A stretch of DNA of 64,000 nucleotides, taken from NCBI RefSeq assembly GCF_902859855.1, contig NZ_CADIKH010000007.1, forward strand, positions 1-64,000, read 5' to 3'. Positions within the stretch are counted from its first letter, which is position 1, and each line of letters starts with the position of its first letter. The DNA is from Paraburkholderia humisilvae (lineage in GTDB: Bacteria > Pseudomonadota > Gammaproteobacteria > Burkholderiales > Burkholderiaceae). The translations under genes were made by a program, and so were the position numbers. Under the pieces are notes generated by a model that was given only the letters and a program-made list of their open reading frames with translations, had not been told where the DNA came from and ran no database searches. This document shows, in pieces, positions 1 through 8,278 of the stretch.

Positions 1-264
1 GAAGAAGAAGGCCACAAGCAGTGGCACCCGGTCGGCTGCGAGAAGTGCGGGCATTCGGGTTATGCGGGACGACGCGGCGTCTACGAACTGCTACTGGTTG
101 ACGACGCAATCCGCGCGCTCATCCACCGCAATGCGGCCGACGCCGAAATTCTCGATATCGGGCGCAAGCAAGGGATGCGCACGCTGCGCGAGGACGGCAA
201 TCGCTGGCTCGCGAGCGGCCTCACGTCGCTCGAAGAAGTGATTCGCGTGACGGGCGGAGCGTAA
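1..264 (+). CDS. gspE: Type II secretion ATPase GspE, C-terminal end (5' truncated by window)
   Basis: Reading frame 1 is open from the first base to a TAA at 262-264 and gives 87 residues. It contains a CEKC pair in a G-C-E-K-C-G-H-S-G-Y-A-G-R-R-G setting, the second half of the tetracysteine zinc element of GspE/PilB secretion ATPases, followed by the usual C-terminal helix region (GMRTLREDG, LTSLEEVIRVT). GspE hydrolyses ATP in the cytoplasm to drive pseudopilus assembly and docks on GspL. The gene starts outside the window, and gspF follows after four bases, so the two are co-transcribed. Identity is supported by both the motif and the neighbour. Confidence 0.93.
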   Translation, partial: EEEGHKQWHPVGCEKCGHSGYAGRRGVYELLLVDDAIRALIHRNAADAEILDIGRKQGMRTLREDGNRWLASGLTSLEEVIRVTGGA

Positions 265-268
265 GCGC

Positions 269-1486
269 ATGCCTGCTTTCCGGTTCGAAGCGATCGACGC
301 TGCGGGCAAAGCACAAAAAGGCGTGCTCGATGCGGACAGCGCGCGCGGCGCGCGCACGCAACTGCGCACCCAGGGGTTGACGCCACTCGTCGTCGAGCCT
401 GCCGCGACCCGTACGCGCGGCGAACGCAGCCAGCGCCTGTCGCTCGGCCGCAAGCTGTCGCAGCGCGAGCAGGCAATTCTGACGCGCCAGCTCGCAAGCC
501 TGCTGATCGCGGGTCTGCCGCTCGACGAAGCGCTGGCGGTGCTCACCGAGCAATCGGAGCGCGACTACATCCGCGAACTGATGGCCTCGATCCGCGCCGA
601 AGTGCTCGGAGGCCATTCGCTGGCGAACGCGCTGTCGCAGCATCCGAAGGATTTTCCGGACATTTACCGCGCGCTGGTCGCGGCCGGCGAGCACACCGGC
701 AAGCTTGGACTGGTGCTGTCGCGCCTGGCGGACTATATCGAGCAACGCAATGCACTGAAGCAGAAAATCGTGCTCGCGTTCACGTACCCGACGATCGTCA
801 CGATTATCGCGTTCGGCATCGTCACGTTTCTGCTCAGCTACGTGGTGCCGCAGGTCGTCAACGTGTTCGCGAGCACGAAGCAGCAATTGCCGATTCTGAC
901 GGTCATCATGATGGCGTTGTCCGGCTTCGTCCGAAGTTACTGGTGGGCGATGCTGATCGCAGTGGTGGTAGTCGTGTACGTGGTGCGCACGATTCTCAAA
1001 CGACCTGGTCCACGGCTCGCGTTCGACCGGTGGGTGCTGACCGCGCCGCTGCTCGGCAAGCTGGTGCGCGGCTATAACACCGTGCGCTTTGCGAGCACGC
1101 TCGGCATTCTGACCGCGGCCGGCGTGCCGATTCTGCGCGCCTTGCAGGCGGCCGGCGAAACGCTCAGCAATCGCGCGATGCGCATCAATATCGACGACGC
1201 CATCGTGCGTGTGCGTGAAGGCACGTCGCTGTCGCGCGCGCTCGGCAATACGAAGACGTTTCCGCCGGTGCTCGTCCACCTGATCCGCTCAGGCGAGGCG
1301 ACCGGCGACGTGACGACGATGCTCGACCGCGCATCCGAAGGCGAATCGCGCGAACTCGAGCGCCGCACGATGTTCCTGACGAGCCTGCTCGAACCGCTGC
1401 TGATTCTCGCGATGGGCGGCGTGGTGCTGGTGATCGTGCTGGCGGTGATGATGCCGATCATCGAGCTGAACAACCTGGTGCAATAA
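269..1486 (+). CDS. gspF: Type II secretion inner-membrane platform protein GspF
   Basis: The 405-residue product has the GspF/PilC layout: a soluble N-terminal part, then two repeated T2SSF domains (about residues 70-193 and 273-395), each ending in membrane helices. Hydrophobic spans are visible near residues 168-192, 222-240 and 375-396. The N-terminal MPAFRFEAIDAAGKAQKG is typical of GspF. The ATG at 269 lies four bases after gspE. GspF forms the inner-membrane platform that couples GspE to pseudopilin assembly. Length is normal for the family and nothing is missing. Confidence 0.96.
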   Translation: MPAFRFEAIDAAGKAQKGVLDADSARGARTQLRTQGLTPLVVEPAATRTRGERSQRLSLGRKLSQREQAILTRQLASLLIAGLPLDEALAVLTEQSERDYIRELMASIRAEVLGGHSLANALSQHPKDFPDIYRALVAAGEHTGKLGLVLSRLADYIEQRNALKQKIVLAFTYPTIVTIIAFGIVTFLLSYVVPQVVNVFASTKQQLPILTVIMMALSGFVRSYWWAMLIAVVVVVYVVRTILKRPGPRLAFDRWVLTAPLLGKLVRGYNTVRFASTLGILTAAGVPILRALQAAGETLSNRAMRINIDDAIVRVREGTSLSRALGNTKTFPPVLVHLIRSGEATGDVTTMLDRASEGESRELERRTMFLTSLLEPLLILAMGGVVLVIVLAVMMPIIELNNLVQ

Positions 1487-1530
1487 GTCGTGCAGTGAGC
1501 ACGCGGCGTTCAGCGGGATGGTGGGAATGG

Positions 1531-1953
1531 TTAGCGCACGTAGATGGTAGGACCGGGCGCGTTGGCCGGCAGGAACACTTCCGAATGCGCGCCATTGCGA
1601 TCGATGATGATCGAGCGTGCACGCACTTCGGAGAGTTTCGCGCCTTGCATGATCGCGCTGCCCAGCGATACCGCATGGGGCGGTTCGCCGCCGACGCTGA
1701 CGATCGCGGCGGCGCCTTCGCGCAGCGCGAGGATGCCGTAAAGCCGCACGTCCTGATTGATGGAGCGCGTGAGCTGGCCGCCGAACAGCGTCGCCGCCTG
1801 ATCGACCGACACCGGCGCGCGCGCGGCAGCGGCGGGCACGGTGTCACCTCGGTGTGACGTCAGCGTGACGAACCAGTAAGTGGCCGTCGCGCAGAATGCG
1901 GCGAAGCACACGAGGGACAGAAGGCGAACTTGAAGGGCAGTCATGCGCGACAT
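1531..1953 (-). CDS. gspC: Type II secretion protein GspC, short form without PDZ domain
   Basis: This 140-residue protein has a single N-terminal membrane helix (about residues 8-28) and a periplasmic homology region containing LFGG, RLYGILA and AAIVSVGGEPPHAVSLG. These are GspC features: the part that contacts the secretin GspD. Canonical GspC is roughly twice as long and ends in a PDZ or coiled-coil domain, which is absent. The gene is transcribed against the rest of the locus and diverges from gspG across 190 bp. A reversed short gspC between gspF and gspG is the arrangement I know from Burkholderia, so it does not suggest decay. Confidence 0.85.
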   Translation of the reverse strand: MSRMTALQVRLLSLVCFAAFCATATYWFVTLTSHRGDTVPAAAARAPVSVDQAATLFGGQLTRSINQDVRLYGILALREGAAAIVSVGGEPPHAVSLGSAIMQGAKLSEVRARSIIIDRNGAHSEVFLPANAPGPTIYVR

Positions 1954-2143
1954 TGTACGGATAAATGTGAAAGTTGCGATGGATCGAAACCATACGACGG
2001 CATGACATTAGAATGACCGGCCGCGCTATCTGAACGTGTGCCGGAAGCGAAGCGCGAAAATGCGTCGCTCCGCGCATGAGGCGCAAGATGCACAAAGGTT
2101 GCCGAGCGCGACCGATCGACAATTTATCGAAATGAGGTAGCAA

Positions 2144-2611
2144 ATGATGCAAATGTGGACGAATCGCCGCACGGAAATCGCGGGTGCCCGCGCCCGTCGT
2201 CAACGGGGATTCACGCTGATCGAAATCATGGTGGTGATCGCGATTCTCGGCATTCTCGCCGCGCTGATCGTGCCGAAAATCATGAGCCGGCCTGACGAAG
2301 CGCGGCGCGTCGCCGCGAAGCAGGACATCGGCACGATGATGCAGGCGTTGAAGCTCTATCGTCTCGACAACGGCCGCTACCCGACGCAGGAGCAGGGCCT
2401 GCGCGCGCTGATCGAAAAGCCGTCGACCGATCCGGTGCCGAATAACTGGAAGGATGGTGGCTATCTCGAGCGTCTGCCGAACGATCCGTGGGGCAATCAG
2501 TATCAGTACCTGAACCCCGGCGTGCACGGTGAAATCGATGTCTTCAGCTATGGCGCCGACGGCAAACCGGGTGGCGAAGGCAACGATGCCGACGTCGGCT
2601 CGTGGCAATGA
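2144..2611 (+). CDS. gspG: Major pseudopilin GspG
   Basis: This is the major pseudopilin of type II secretion, 155 residues. A basic leader ends RRQRG, and prepilin peptidase would cut after Gly22 before FTLIEIMVVIAILG, with Glu at mature position 5. The C-terminal part carries NDPWGNQYQY and the aspartate/glycine-rich YGADGKPGGEGNDADVGSW calcium-binding end that identifies GspG among pseudopilins. The ATG at 2144 has GAGG about eight bases upstream. It is the first gene of the gspGHIJKLMN operon. No prepilin peptidase gene is present in this window, so processing depends on one elsewhere. Confidence 0.97.
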   Translation: MMQMWTNRRTEIAGARARRQRGFTLIEIMVVIAILGILAALIVPKIMSRPDEARRVAAKQDIGTMMQALKLYRLDNGRYPTQEQGLRALIEKPSTDPVPNNWKDGGYLERLPNDPWGNQYQYLNPGVHGEIDVFSYGADGKPGGEGNDADVGSWQ

Positions 2612-2657
2612 CACGCGCGGGTCGGTCACCTGTCGGTAGTTAAGGTTTTTTCGCACG

Positions 2658-3167
2658 ATGCGCTCGCTCCCCTGCCCGCCCTTCGAGCTTCGCCGCGCGC
2701 TCGCGCGGCGTCAGCGCGGCTTTACGCTGCTCGAGATGATGGTCGTGCTGGTGATCGCGGGTTTGCTGGTGTCGCTCGCGTCGCTGTCGCTTTCGCGCAA
2801 TCCGCGTACCGATCTGAACGAGGAAGCGCAGCGTCTGGCGCTGCTGTTCGAGTCGGCCGGCGACGAAGCGCAGGTGCGCGCACGGCCGATCGCCTGGATG
2901 CCGGCCGAAAACGGCTTTCGTTTCGATATCCGAACCGAAGACGGGTGGCGGCCGCTGCGCGACGATCTGCTGGGCCCGCGAAACTGGGAAGGCGGTGTGA
3001 CGGGGGTGTCGATTGTTTATCCGGGGTCGTCGGGGTCCGATACGCAGCGCGACCGCGTGCTGTTCGGTACCGAGAGCATCGATGCGCCGGTGAGCGTGAC
3101 GCTCTACTCGGGTGCGGGCAGCGCGACCATCGTCAGCACCGGCAACGGCCGCTACGAGGTGCGCTGA
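2658..3167 (+). CDS. gspH: Minor pseudopilin GspH
   Basis: The 169-residue protein has a prepilin-type leader cut after Gly21 (RRQRG then FTLLEMMVVLVIAGLLV) and a GspH-type globular domain rich in beta strands. Order after gspG and before gspI supports GspH. Its TGA at 3165-3167 overlaps the ATG of gspI by one base, so translation is probably coupled. GspH is a minor pseudopilin near the tip of the periplasmic pseudopilus. The leader of 21 residues is longer than usual but still highly basic. Confidence 0.92.
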   Translation: MRSLPCPPFELRRALARRQRGFTLLEMMVVLVIAGLLVSLASLSLSRNPRTDLNEEAQRLALLFESAGDEAQVRARPIAWMPAENGFRFDIRTEDGWRPLRDDLLGPRNWEGGVTGVSIVYPGSSGSDTQRDRVLFGTESIDAPVSVTLYSGAGSATIVSTGNGRYEVR

Positions 3168-3619
3168 TGACGCGGCGCGCGGGGTTTCGCAGCAGGACTT
3201 CGGCACGTGCGCCAGGGTCGCGCGGCCCATCACGCAATCGACGCCATCGGGCGCAGGGTTTCACGATGATCGAAGTGCTGGTCGCGCTCGCGATCATCGC
3301 GGTCGCGCTCGCTGCATCGCTGCGTGCGGTCGGCAGCCTCGCGAATGGCGAAGCGGATCTGCACCGACGCTTGCTCGCCGGCTGGAGTGCCGACAATACG
3401 CTGGCGCAGCTGCGGCTGACGCATTCGTGGCCCGAGGTCGGTTCGCAGAGTTTCGATTGTTCGCAGGGCAACCTGCAGCTGATTTGCACCGAGCGCGTGA
3501 CGGCGACGCCGAATCCGGTGTTTCGCCGCGTCGAGGTGTCGGTGACGATGCCGGGGCAGCCCGGCGCACTTGCGCAAATGGTGACGGTGGTCCCGAATGA
3601 AACCAGCCGGCCGCTTTGA
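3167..3619 (+). CDS. gspI: Minor pseudopilin GspI
   Basis: I place the start at the ATG overlapping the gspH stop (ATGA at 3167); the frame is open further upstream, but that part only shadows gspH. The 150-residue product has a long, very basic leader ending RRHRAQG at residue 31, followed by FTMIEVLVALAIIAVALAA, and a short globular domain with the paired cysteines seen in GspI (SFDCSQGNLQLICTERV). GspI forms the tip complex with GspJ and GspK. The 3' end overlaps the start of gspJ by 23 bp. Confidence 0.92.
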   Translation: MTRRAGFRSRTSARAPGSRGPSRNRRHRAQGFTMIEVLVALAIIAVALAASLRAVGSLANGEADLHRRLLAGWSADNTLAQLRLTHSWPEVGSQSFDCSQGNLQLICTERVTATPNPVFRRVEVSVTMPGQPGALAQMVTVVPNETSRPL

Positions 3620-4316
3620 ACGCGGCGCGAGGCGTGATGTTGCGTGCGGCGCTCAGCGTCGCACGCGGCGCCGGCGGTCCGCGCGCGGTTTCACGCTGAT
3701 CGAGCTGCTGGTCGCAATTGCCATTCTCGCGGTGATCGCGGTGCTGTCGTGGCGTGGGCTCGATGAGATCATCCGCGGCCGGCAGACCATCACGAACGCG
3801 ATGGAAGACGAGCGCGTTTTCGCGCAGCTGTTCGATCAGATGCGCATCGACGCGCGCCAGGCGGCGACTGAGGACGAAGTGGGTCAGCCGTCGGTGTCGG
3901 TCGCGACGAGCGGGCTGCAGATCGTGCGCGAACTGGATGCGCCGGGCGTGGCGCCGCGGCTGCAGGTGGTGCGGTATCGCGTGTTCGAAGGGCACGTGAC
4001 GCGCTATGCTTCGCCGCCGCTCAGGAACCTCGGCGAGGTGCGGAGCGCGCTATCCGGCGACGAGAACAGCAACTGGAGCGCGGTGCCGCTGATGACCGGC
4101 GTCGGCACGATTACCGCGCGTGTGTATGTGCCGAAGGTCGGTTGGACGACGCAGATGAAGGACGTGGAATCCTCGATGAGCGAGAACCTGAACAACCTGA
4201 AAGTGCCGCAGCTCGGCAACGCGCCGATTCCACGCGTCGTGACCGGGCTCGAGCTGAGCATCGGCGCGGCTACCTTGAAGCGGCCGGTGACGCGGGTGTT
4301 CCTGGTCGGGGAGTGA
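3597..4316 (+). CDS. gspJ: Minor pseudopilin GspJ
   Basis: The 239-residue product has a prepilin leader cut after Gly31 (RRSARG then FTLIELLVAIAILAVIAVLSWRGLD). The SWRGLDEI and QLFDQMRID stretches after the hydrophobic helix are typical of GspJ. It overlaps gspI by 23 bp, and its TGA overlaps the ATG of gspK (4314-4318), so the minor pseudopilins are translationally chained. Role: tip of the pseudopilus with GspI and GspK. The large globular domain is intact. Confidence 0.93.
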   Translation: MKPAGRFERGARRDVACGAQRRTRRRRSARGFTLIELLVAIAILAVIAVLSWRGLDEIIRGRQTITNAMEDERVFAQLFDQMRIDARQAATEDEVGQPSVSVATSGLQIVRELDAPGVAPRLQVVRYRVFEGHVTRYASPPLRNLGEVRSALSGDENSNWSAVPLMTGVGTITARVYVPKVGWTTQMKDVESSMSENLNNLKVPQLGNAPIPRVVTGLELSIGAATLKRPVTRVFLVGE

Positions 4317-5500
4317 TGCTCGTGAAAGCCTGCCGGCCGCCTTTGCGCGGCGCACGCCAGAAGCCACTGCCGATGCCGCGCCGGCTGCGTCAACACCCGG
4401 CGCGGCGGTCGCTGCCCGATGCGCATCGAGCGCGCGAATCCGGCGCCGCCATCATCAGCGCGCTGCTGGTGGTCGCGCTGTCGGCCATTCTCGTGTCGGG
4501 CATTCTATGGCGGCAGCAGGTCCAGGTGCGCCGCATCGAGAATCAGCGGCTGCTTGCGCAAGCGCAGTGGGTCGGCCGCGGCGCGCTGGACTGGACGCGG
4601 CTGATTCTGCGTTCGGAAGGCGATACGTCAGCGGGGATCACGTATCTCGGCGGCGTCTGGGGTGTGCCGATTGCGAAAACACGCTTGTCCGATTTTCTAG
4701 GGCAGATCGGCGCAACGCGCGGCTCGGAAGGCGCGGAAACCTATCTGTCGGGATCGATCGAAGACGCGCAGGCGAAGTTCAACCTGCGTAATCTCGTGAC
4801 GTCGGCGGCGCCTGGCGCGCTGCAGCTGAATGTGCAGGCCATCGCCTCGTACCAGCGGCTGCTCAGCATTCTCGGCCTGAATAGTCAGCTTGCGAAGAAC
4901 ACGGCGCTGCAGGTTCGCGCGAGCCTCGCGCATTCGGCCACGCGTTTCCAGACGTCGAACCCGGTGAACGCGCCGATCGCGGCCAGCGGACCGGTCGTGG
5001 GTGGAGGCGTTGCCGGCGGCAGCGACTTCACCGATAACCCCGGGCTGTCGGATTCGAACGAGAACACCGGTAGCGGGCCGCTGCAAATGACCAGCGTCGA
5101 TTCGCTACTCGACGTGCCGGGCTACACGCCCGAGATGGTCCAGCGGTTGCGCCCGTTCGTCACGGTCCTGCCGACTGTCACCGCCATCAACATGAACACC
5201 GCTCCCGCCGAAGTGATCGCCGCGATCGTGCCGGGTATGAGCGTGTCGAGCGCGCAGGCGCTCGTCGCACGCCGCGAAACGGTGTTCTTTCACAACGTCG
5301 CCGATGTGCAACTGGCGCTAGGCGGCGCCGGTGTGCAGAACCTCGTGTTCGATCCGAGCCAGATGGACGTCAATTCGAGCTATTTCGTCGTGCACGGACG
5401 TGTGCAGCACGAACGCGCCGAAGTGGACCGCACGACGCTCGTCTATCGCGACGCGCTGACTCATACGACGCGTATCGTACGGGAGCGGGACCAACTATGA
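4316..5500 (+). CDS. gspK: Minor pseudopilin GspK
   Basis: The start is the ATG overlapping the gspJ stop, giving 394 residues; upstream in-frame codons lie inside gspJ and are discounted. After a long basic leader comes ESG followed by AAIISALLVVALSAILVSGILW. This lacks the Glu5 of other pseudopilins, as expected for GspK. The large domain includes INMNTAPAEVIAAIVPG, the helix-hairpin-like segment of the GspK alpha domain. GspK caps the pseudopilus. Its TGA (5498-5500) overlaps the ATG of an 11-codon reading frame that leads into gspL. Confidence 0.95.
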   Translation: MLVKACRPPLRGARQKPLPMPRRLRQHPARRSLPDAHRARESGAAIISALLVVALSAILVSGILWRQQVQVRRIENQRLLAQAQWVGRGALDWTRLILRSEGDTSAGITYLGGVWGVPIAKTRLSDFLGQIGATRGSEGAETYLSGSIEDAQAKFNLRNLVTSAAPGALQLNVQAIASYQRLLSILGLNSQLAKNTALQVRASLAHSATRFQTSNPVNAPIAASGPVVGGGVAGGSDFTDNPGLSDSNENTGSGPLQMTSVDSLLDVPGYTPEMVQRLRPFVTVLPTVTAINMNTAPAEVIAAIVPGMSVSSAQALVARRETVFFHNVADVQLALGGAGVQNLVFDPSQMDVNSSYFVVHGRVQHERAEVDRTTLVYRDALTHTTRIVRERDQL

Positions 5501-5532
5501 ATAACGCCTTTCCCAAAGAGAGTGGGCTTTGA
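5497..5532 (+). other. 11-codon coupling mini-ORF between gspK and gspL
   Basis: ATG at 5497 overlaps the gspK stop and encodes MNNAFPKESGL, ending in TGA at 5530-5532. That TGA overlaps the TTG at 5529 from which gspL appears to start. A purine run (AAAGAGAG, 5515-5522) sits where a ribosome binding site for gspL should be. The peptide itself is probably unimportant; the arrangement would let ribosomes finishing gspK be handed on to a weak TTG start. Confidence 0.45.
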
Positions 5533-6959
5533 GCACGCTGATCGTTCTATTGCCGCCGCGTGATCCGGCGGTGTCGTCGCAGGAATGGCAACTGCCGGAG
5601 ATGCCGTTTCTGCTGCTCGACAAGTCGGGGCACACGATGCGCGCCGGCCAGGCTTCGCTGGCGCTGCTGCCGCGCGCATCGTCGACGGTGCTGATGGTCG
5701 CCGCGCGCGACCTGCTGATGATGGCGGCCACCGTGCCCGCGCTGAAAGGGCCGCGGCTGCGCCAGGCATTGCCGAATGTCGTCGAAGATCAATTGATCCA
5801 GGACCCGCAGACCTGCCATATCGCGATCGACACGCAACCGCTCGCGGACGGGCGGCGGCTGCTCGCGATTATCGACCGCGGTTGGTTCCGTTTTATCCAT
5901 GAAGCGTTCGTGGCCGCCGGGCACCGGAATCTGCGCGCGGTGCCGGTGACGTCGTGTCTGCCGCGGCCGGAGGCCGAAGCGGTGCCGCTCGATGTGCTTA
6001 GCGAAGCGATGTCCGATGCGGTCGCCGAAGTGGGTGCCGCAGGTGCGTCAGGCGCGCGCGCTGACGCCGGGACGGCCGGCGAAGCAGCGTCGTCGGCCAG
6101 TACTGAAGCGTCTTTGCTATTGGCGTCGCGCGAGCCGATCGTGGCCGCATTGCTGGGGGAGGCGATTCAGTCCGCGCCCGCGGTATTGCTGGGTGACGTG
6201 CCGCAGGAAGCGCCGTCGCCTCGCGTCGAACTGGCGATCGCGCGCGGGCGCATCGGCGAGGGCCTCGCCGTGCCCGCGGCCGCGGTCGGCGCGACGCTTG
6301 CTGCGCTCACGGGCGACGCGCCGCTTACGTTCTACGCGCTCACCGGCCTGCCCGGCAGCGAGCCGCACGGGAAGGCCAACGCGCCGGCAGCGCAAGCCGA
6401 CGCGCAGCCGTTGACGTTCGAGATGCTTGCGCAGCGCGCGCTCCAGTGCCGCTTCGATTTGTGCCAGTTCGAGTTCATGTCGCAGCCGTGGCGTCTCGAC
6501 CGCGCAACGCTGCGGCGCTTGCGTGCGCCGATCGCGCTGATCGCCGCCGCAGCGCTCGTCGCGATTGTCGGCGCCAATGTGCAGTGGCTGATGCTCGCGC
6601 GCCAACGCGACGCGCTGAGCTCGCAAATGACCGAAGCGCTGCTCAACGCGTTCCCGAAGACGACCGTCGTGCTCGACGCGTCCGGCCAGATGACGCGGCA
6701 ATTGCAGCAGCTGCGCGTCGCGGCGGGCGAACTGTCGCCGGACGACTTTCTATCGCTGGCGGACGGCCTGGCGCGATCGCTTGGACCGCTGCCGGTCAAC
6801 GGATTTGCCGCGCTCGATTACCAGAACCACCGTCTCGATGTGACGTTCAAGCCGCAAGTGAAGGTCGACCCGGACTTCCCGCAGCGTCTTGCGCGCAACG
6901 GTTTGAATGGCGCGGTGGACAGCAATACCGGCAAGTGGACCATCAGGAGCGGACAATGA
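5529..6959 (+). CDS. gspL: Type II secretion inner-membrane protein GspL
   Basis: The 476-residue protein has an N-terminal cytoplasmic actin-like domain (begins STLIVLLPPRDPAV) that docks GspE, one membrane helix near residues 335-355 (LIAAAALVAIVGANVQWLML), and a periplasmic ferredoxin-like end. The start must be the TTG at 5529, because no in-frame ATG or GTG lies between the previous stop and conserved sequence. There is an alanine-rich insertion around residues 165-200. The 3' end overlaps the start of gspM (ATGA, 6956-6959). Confidence 0.93.
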   Translation: MSTLIVLLPPRDPAVSSQEWQLPEMPFLLLDKSGHTMRAGQASLALLPRASSTVLMVAARDLLMMAATVPALKGPRLRQALPNVVEDQLIQDPQTCHIAIDTQPLADGRRLLAIIDRGWFRFIHEAFVAAGHRNLRAVPVTSCLPRPEAEAVPLDVLSEAMSDAVAEVGAAGASGARADAGTAGEAASSASTEASLLLASREPIVAALLGEAIQSAPAVLLGDVPQEAPSPRVELAIARGRIGEGLAVPAAAVGATLAALTGDAPLTFYALTGLPGSEPHGKANAPAAQADAQPLTFEMLAQRALQCRFDLCQFEFMSQPWRLDRATLRRLRAPIALIAAAALVAIVGANVQWLMLARQRDALSSQMTEALLNAFPKTTVVLDASGQMTRQLQQLRVAAGELSPDDFLSLADGLARSLGPLPVNGFAALDYQNHRLDVTFKPQVKVDPDFPQRLARNGLNGAVDSNTGKWTIRSGQ

Positions 6960-7459
6960 AAGAACAACTGCTCGAGGCATGGGCCAGCTTCTGGGGCGCG
7001 CGCAACCCACGCGAAAAAGCACTGCTGACATGGGGCAGCGTGGTGCTGGCGATGGTGATCGCGTGGTCGGTGCTGTGGTCGCCGGCGCAGGAAGGCCGCG
7101 CGCATCTGCTCGAACAGCTGCCGGGCATGCAGCGGGAACTCGCGCAAATGACCGCGCAGGCGAACGAAGCGCGGGCGCTGACGGGTGTCGCGCAAGGGGT
7201 CGCGCCGACGGGCGGCGCGTTGAAAGATGCGCTCACCGCATCGTTGAGCGATCACGGACTGAACCCGATTCAGGTGCAGGTCATCGGCAGCGCGGTGCAG
7301 ATCCAGCTGAAAAATGCGTCGTTTCCCGCGTGGACCGCGTGGCTCGACGATGTGCGTCGCCAGTTCAAGGTGCAGGTGTCCGAAGCGCATGTGACCGCGC
7401 TGAAAGAAGATGGCCAGGTCGACCTGACCGCGTCGCTACAGCCGGCGACGATCAAGTGA
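6956..7459 (+). CDS. gspM: Type II secretion inner-membrane protein GspM
   Basis: Starting at the ATG that overlaps the gspL stop, the 167-residue product has a short cytoplasmic tail with NPREKALL, one membrane helix (about 22-41, ALLTWGSVVLAMVIAWSVLW), and a periplasmic ferredoxin-like domain. This is GspM, the partner of GspL. The longer upstream open frame is an out-of-register shadow of gspL. Length matches the family. Confidence 0.94.
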   Translation: MKEQLLEAWASFWGARNPREKALLTWGSVVLAMVIAWSVLWSPAQEGRAHLLEQLPGMQRELAQMTAQANEARALTGVAQGVAPTGGALKDALTASLSDHGLNPIQVQVIGSAVQIQLKNASFPAWTAWLDDVRRQFKVQVSEAHVTALKEDGQVDLTASLQPATIK

Positions 7460-7481
7460 TCCCACGCGGACGGGACCTGTG

Positions 7482-8261
7482 ATGAATGTCTGGATGCGGC
7501 GCATCGGCGCCGCGTTGCCGTGGGTGATCGTCGCCGTTGTTTCATGCGGGGCGGTGCTGCTCGTCATGCTGCCGGCCGCGTGGATCACGCCGCAGTTCGC
7601 GAAGGCGACGCAAGGGCATGTGAACCTCGTCGAGCCTAATGGATCGCTGTGGCAGGGCTCCGCCGTGCTGATGCTGGCGGCCGGTCCTGACGGCGGCGGG
7701 GCGACACTGCTGCCTGGGCGCATCGAATGGCGCACGTCGTTCTGGCCGCTTTTCACGGGCCGCGTGCGAATGCAGATGCGCCAGACCGACGCGATGCCGG
7801 ATGCGATTCAGGTCGACGTAACGCGCCGCGGCGCGCTGATGACGGCTGGTCAGATCGCGGTGCCGGCGTCGTTGCTCGCGGGGCTTGGCGCGCCGTTCAA
7901 TACGCTGAATCTGCAAGGCGACGTGCGGCTGGCGTGGACCGACTGGCGCAGCTTCGGCCGCGAAGCGTTCGGGCAACTCTCCGTGCGGCTGAACGACATG
8001 AGTTCGAGCGTGTCGCGCGTGAAGCCGCTCGGGTCGTATCGCGTGGTGATTCAGGCGGAAGGCGCGGCTGCGATGGTCGATCTGTCGACGCTGAAGGGGC
8101 CGTTGCTGCTCAACGGCCATGGGTCGTTGGGTGGAGGGTCGACGTCATTCCAGGGCACCGCGAGTGCGACGCCGGAAGCACTCGAGAATCTCGCGGGTTT
8201 GTTGAATCTGCTCGGCGCGCCGACCGGCCAGGGCACCGTGGCGCTGAATTTTGCGCATTGA
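7482..8261 (+). CDS. gspN: Type II secretion protein GspN
   Basis: The 259-residue protein has an N-terminal membrane anchor (WVIVAVVSCGAVLLVMLPAAW) followed by a beta-rich domain with the GspN pattern (GSLWQGSA, GRIEWRTSFWPL, GHGSLGGG). GspN is an accessory inner-membrane component found in a subset of type II systems. The sequence GTGATG offers GTG at 7479 or ATG at 7482; I chose the ATG, 22 bp after gspM. It closes the gspG-N operon. The next gene is convergent. Confidence 0.9.
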   Translation: MNVWMRRIGAALPWVIVAVVSCGAVLLVMLPAAWITPQFAKATQGHVNLVEPNGSLWQGSAVLMLAAGPDGGGATLLPGRIEWRTSFWPLFTGRVRMQMRQTDAMPDAIQVDVTRRGALMTAGQIAVPASLLAGLGAPFNTLNLQGDVRLAWTDWRSFGREAFGQLSVRLNDMSSSVSRVKPLGSYRVVIQAEGAAAMVDLSTLKGPLLLNGHGSLGGGSTSFQGTASATPEALENLAGLLNLLGAPTGQGTVALNFAH

Positions 8262-8278
8262 AGCGGCGCCGACGATGA

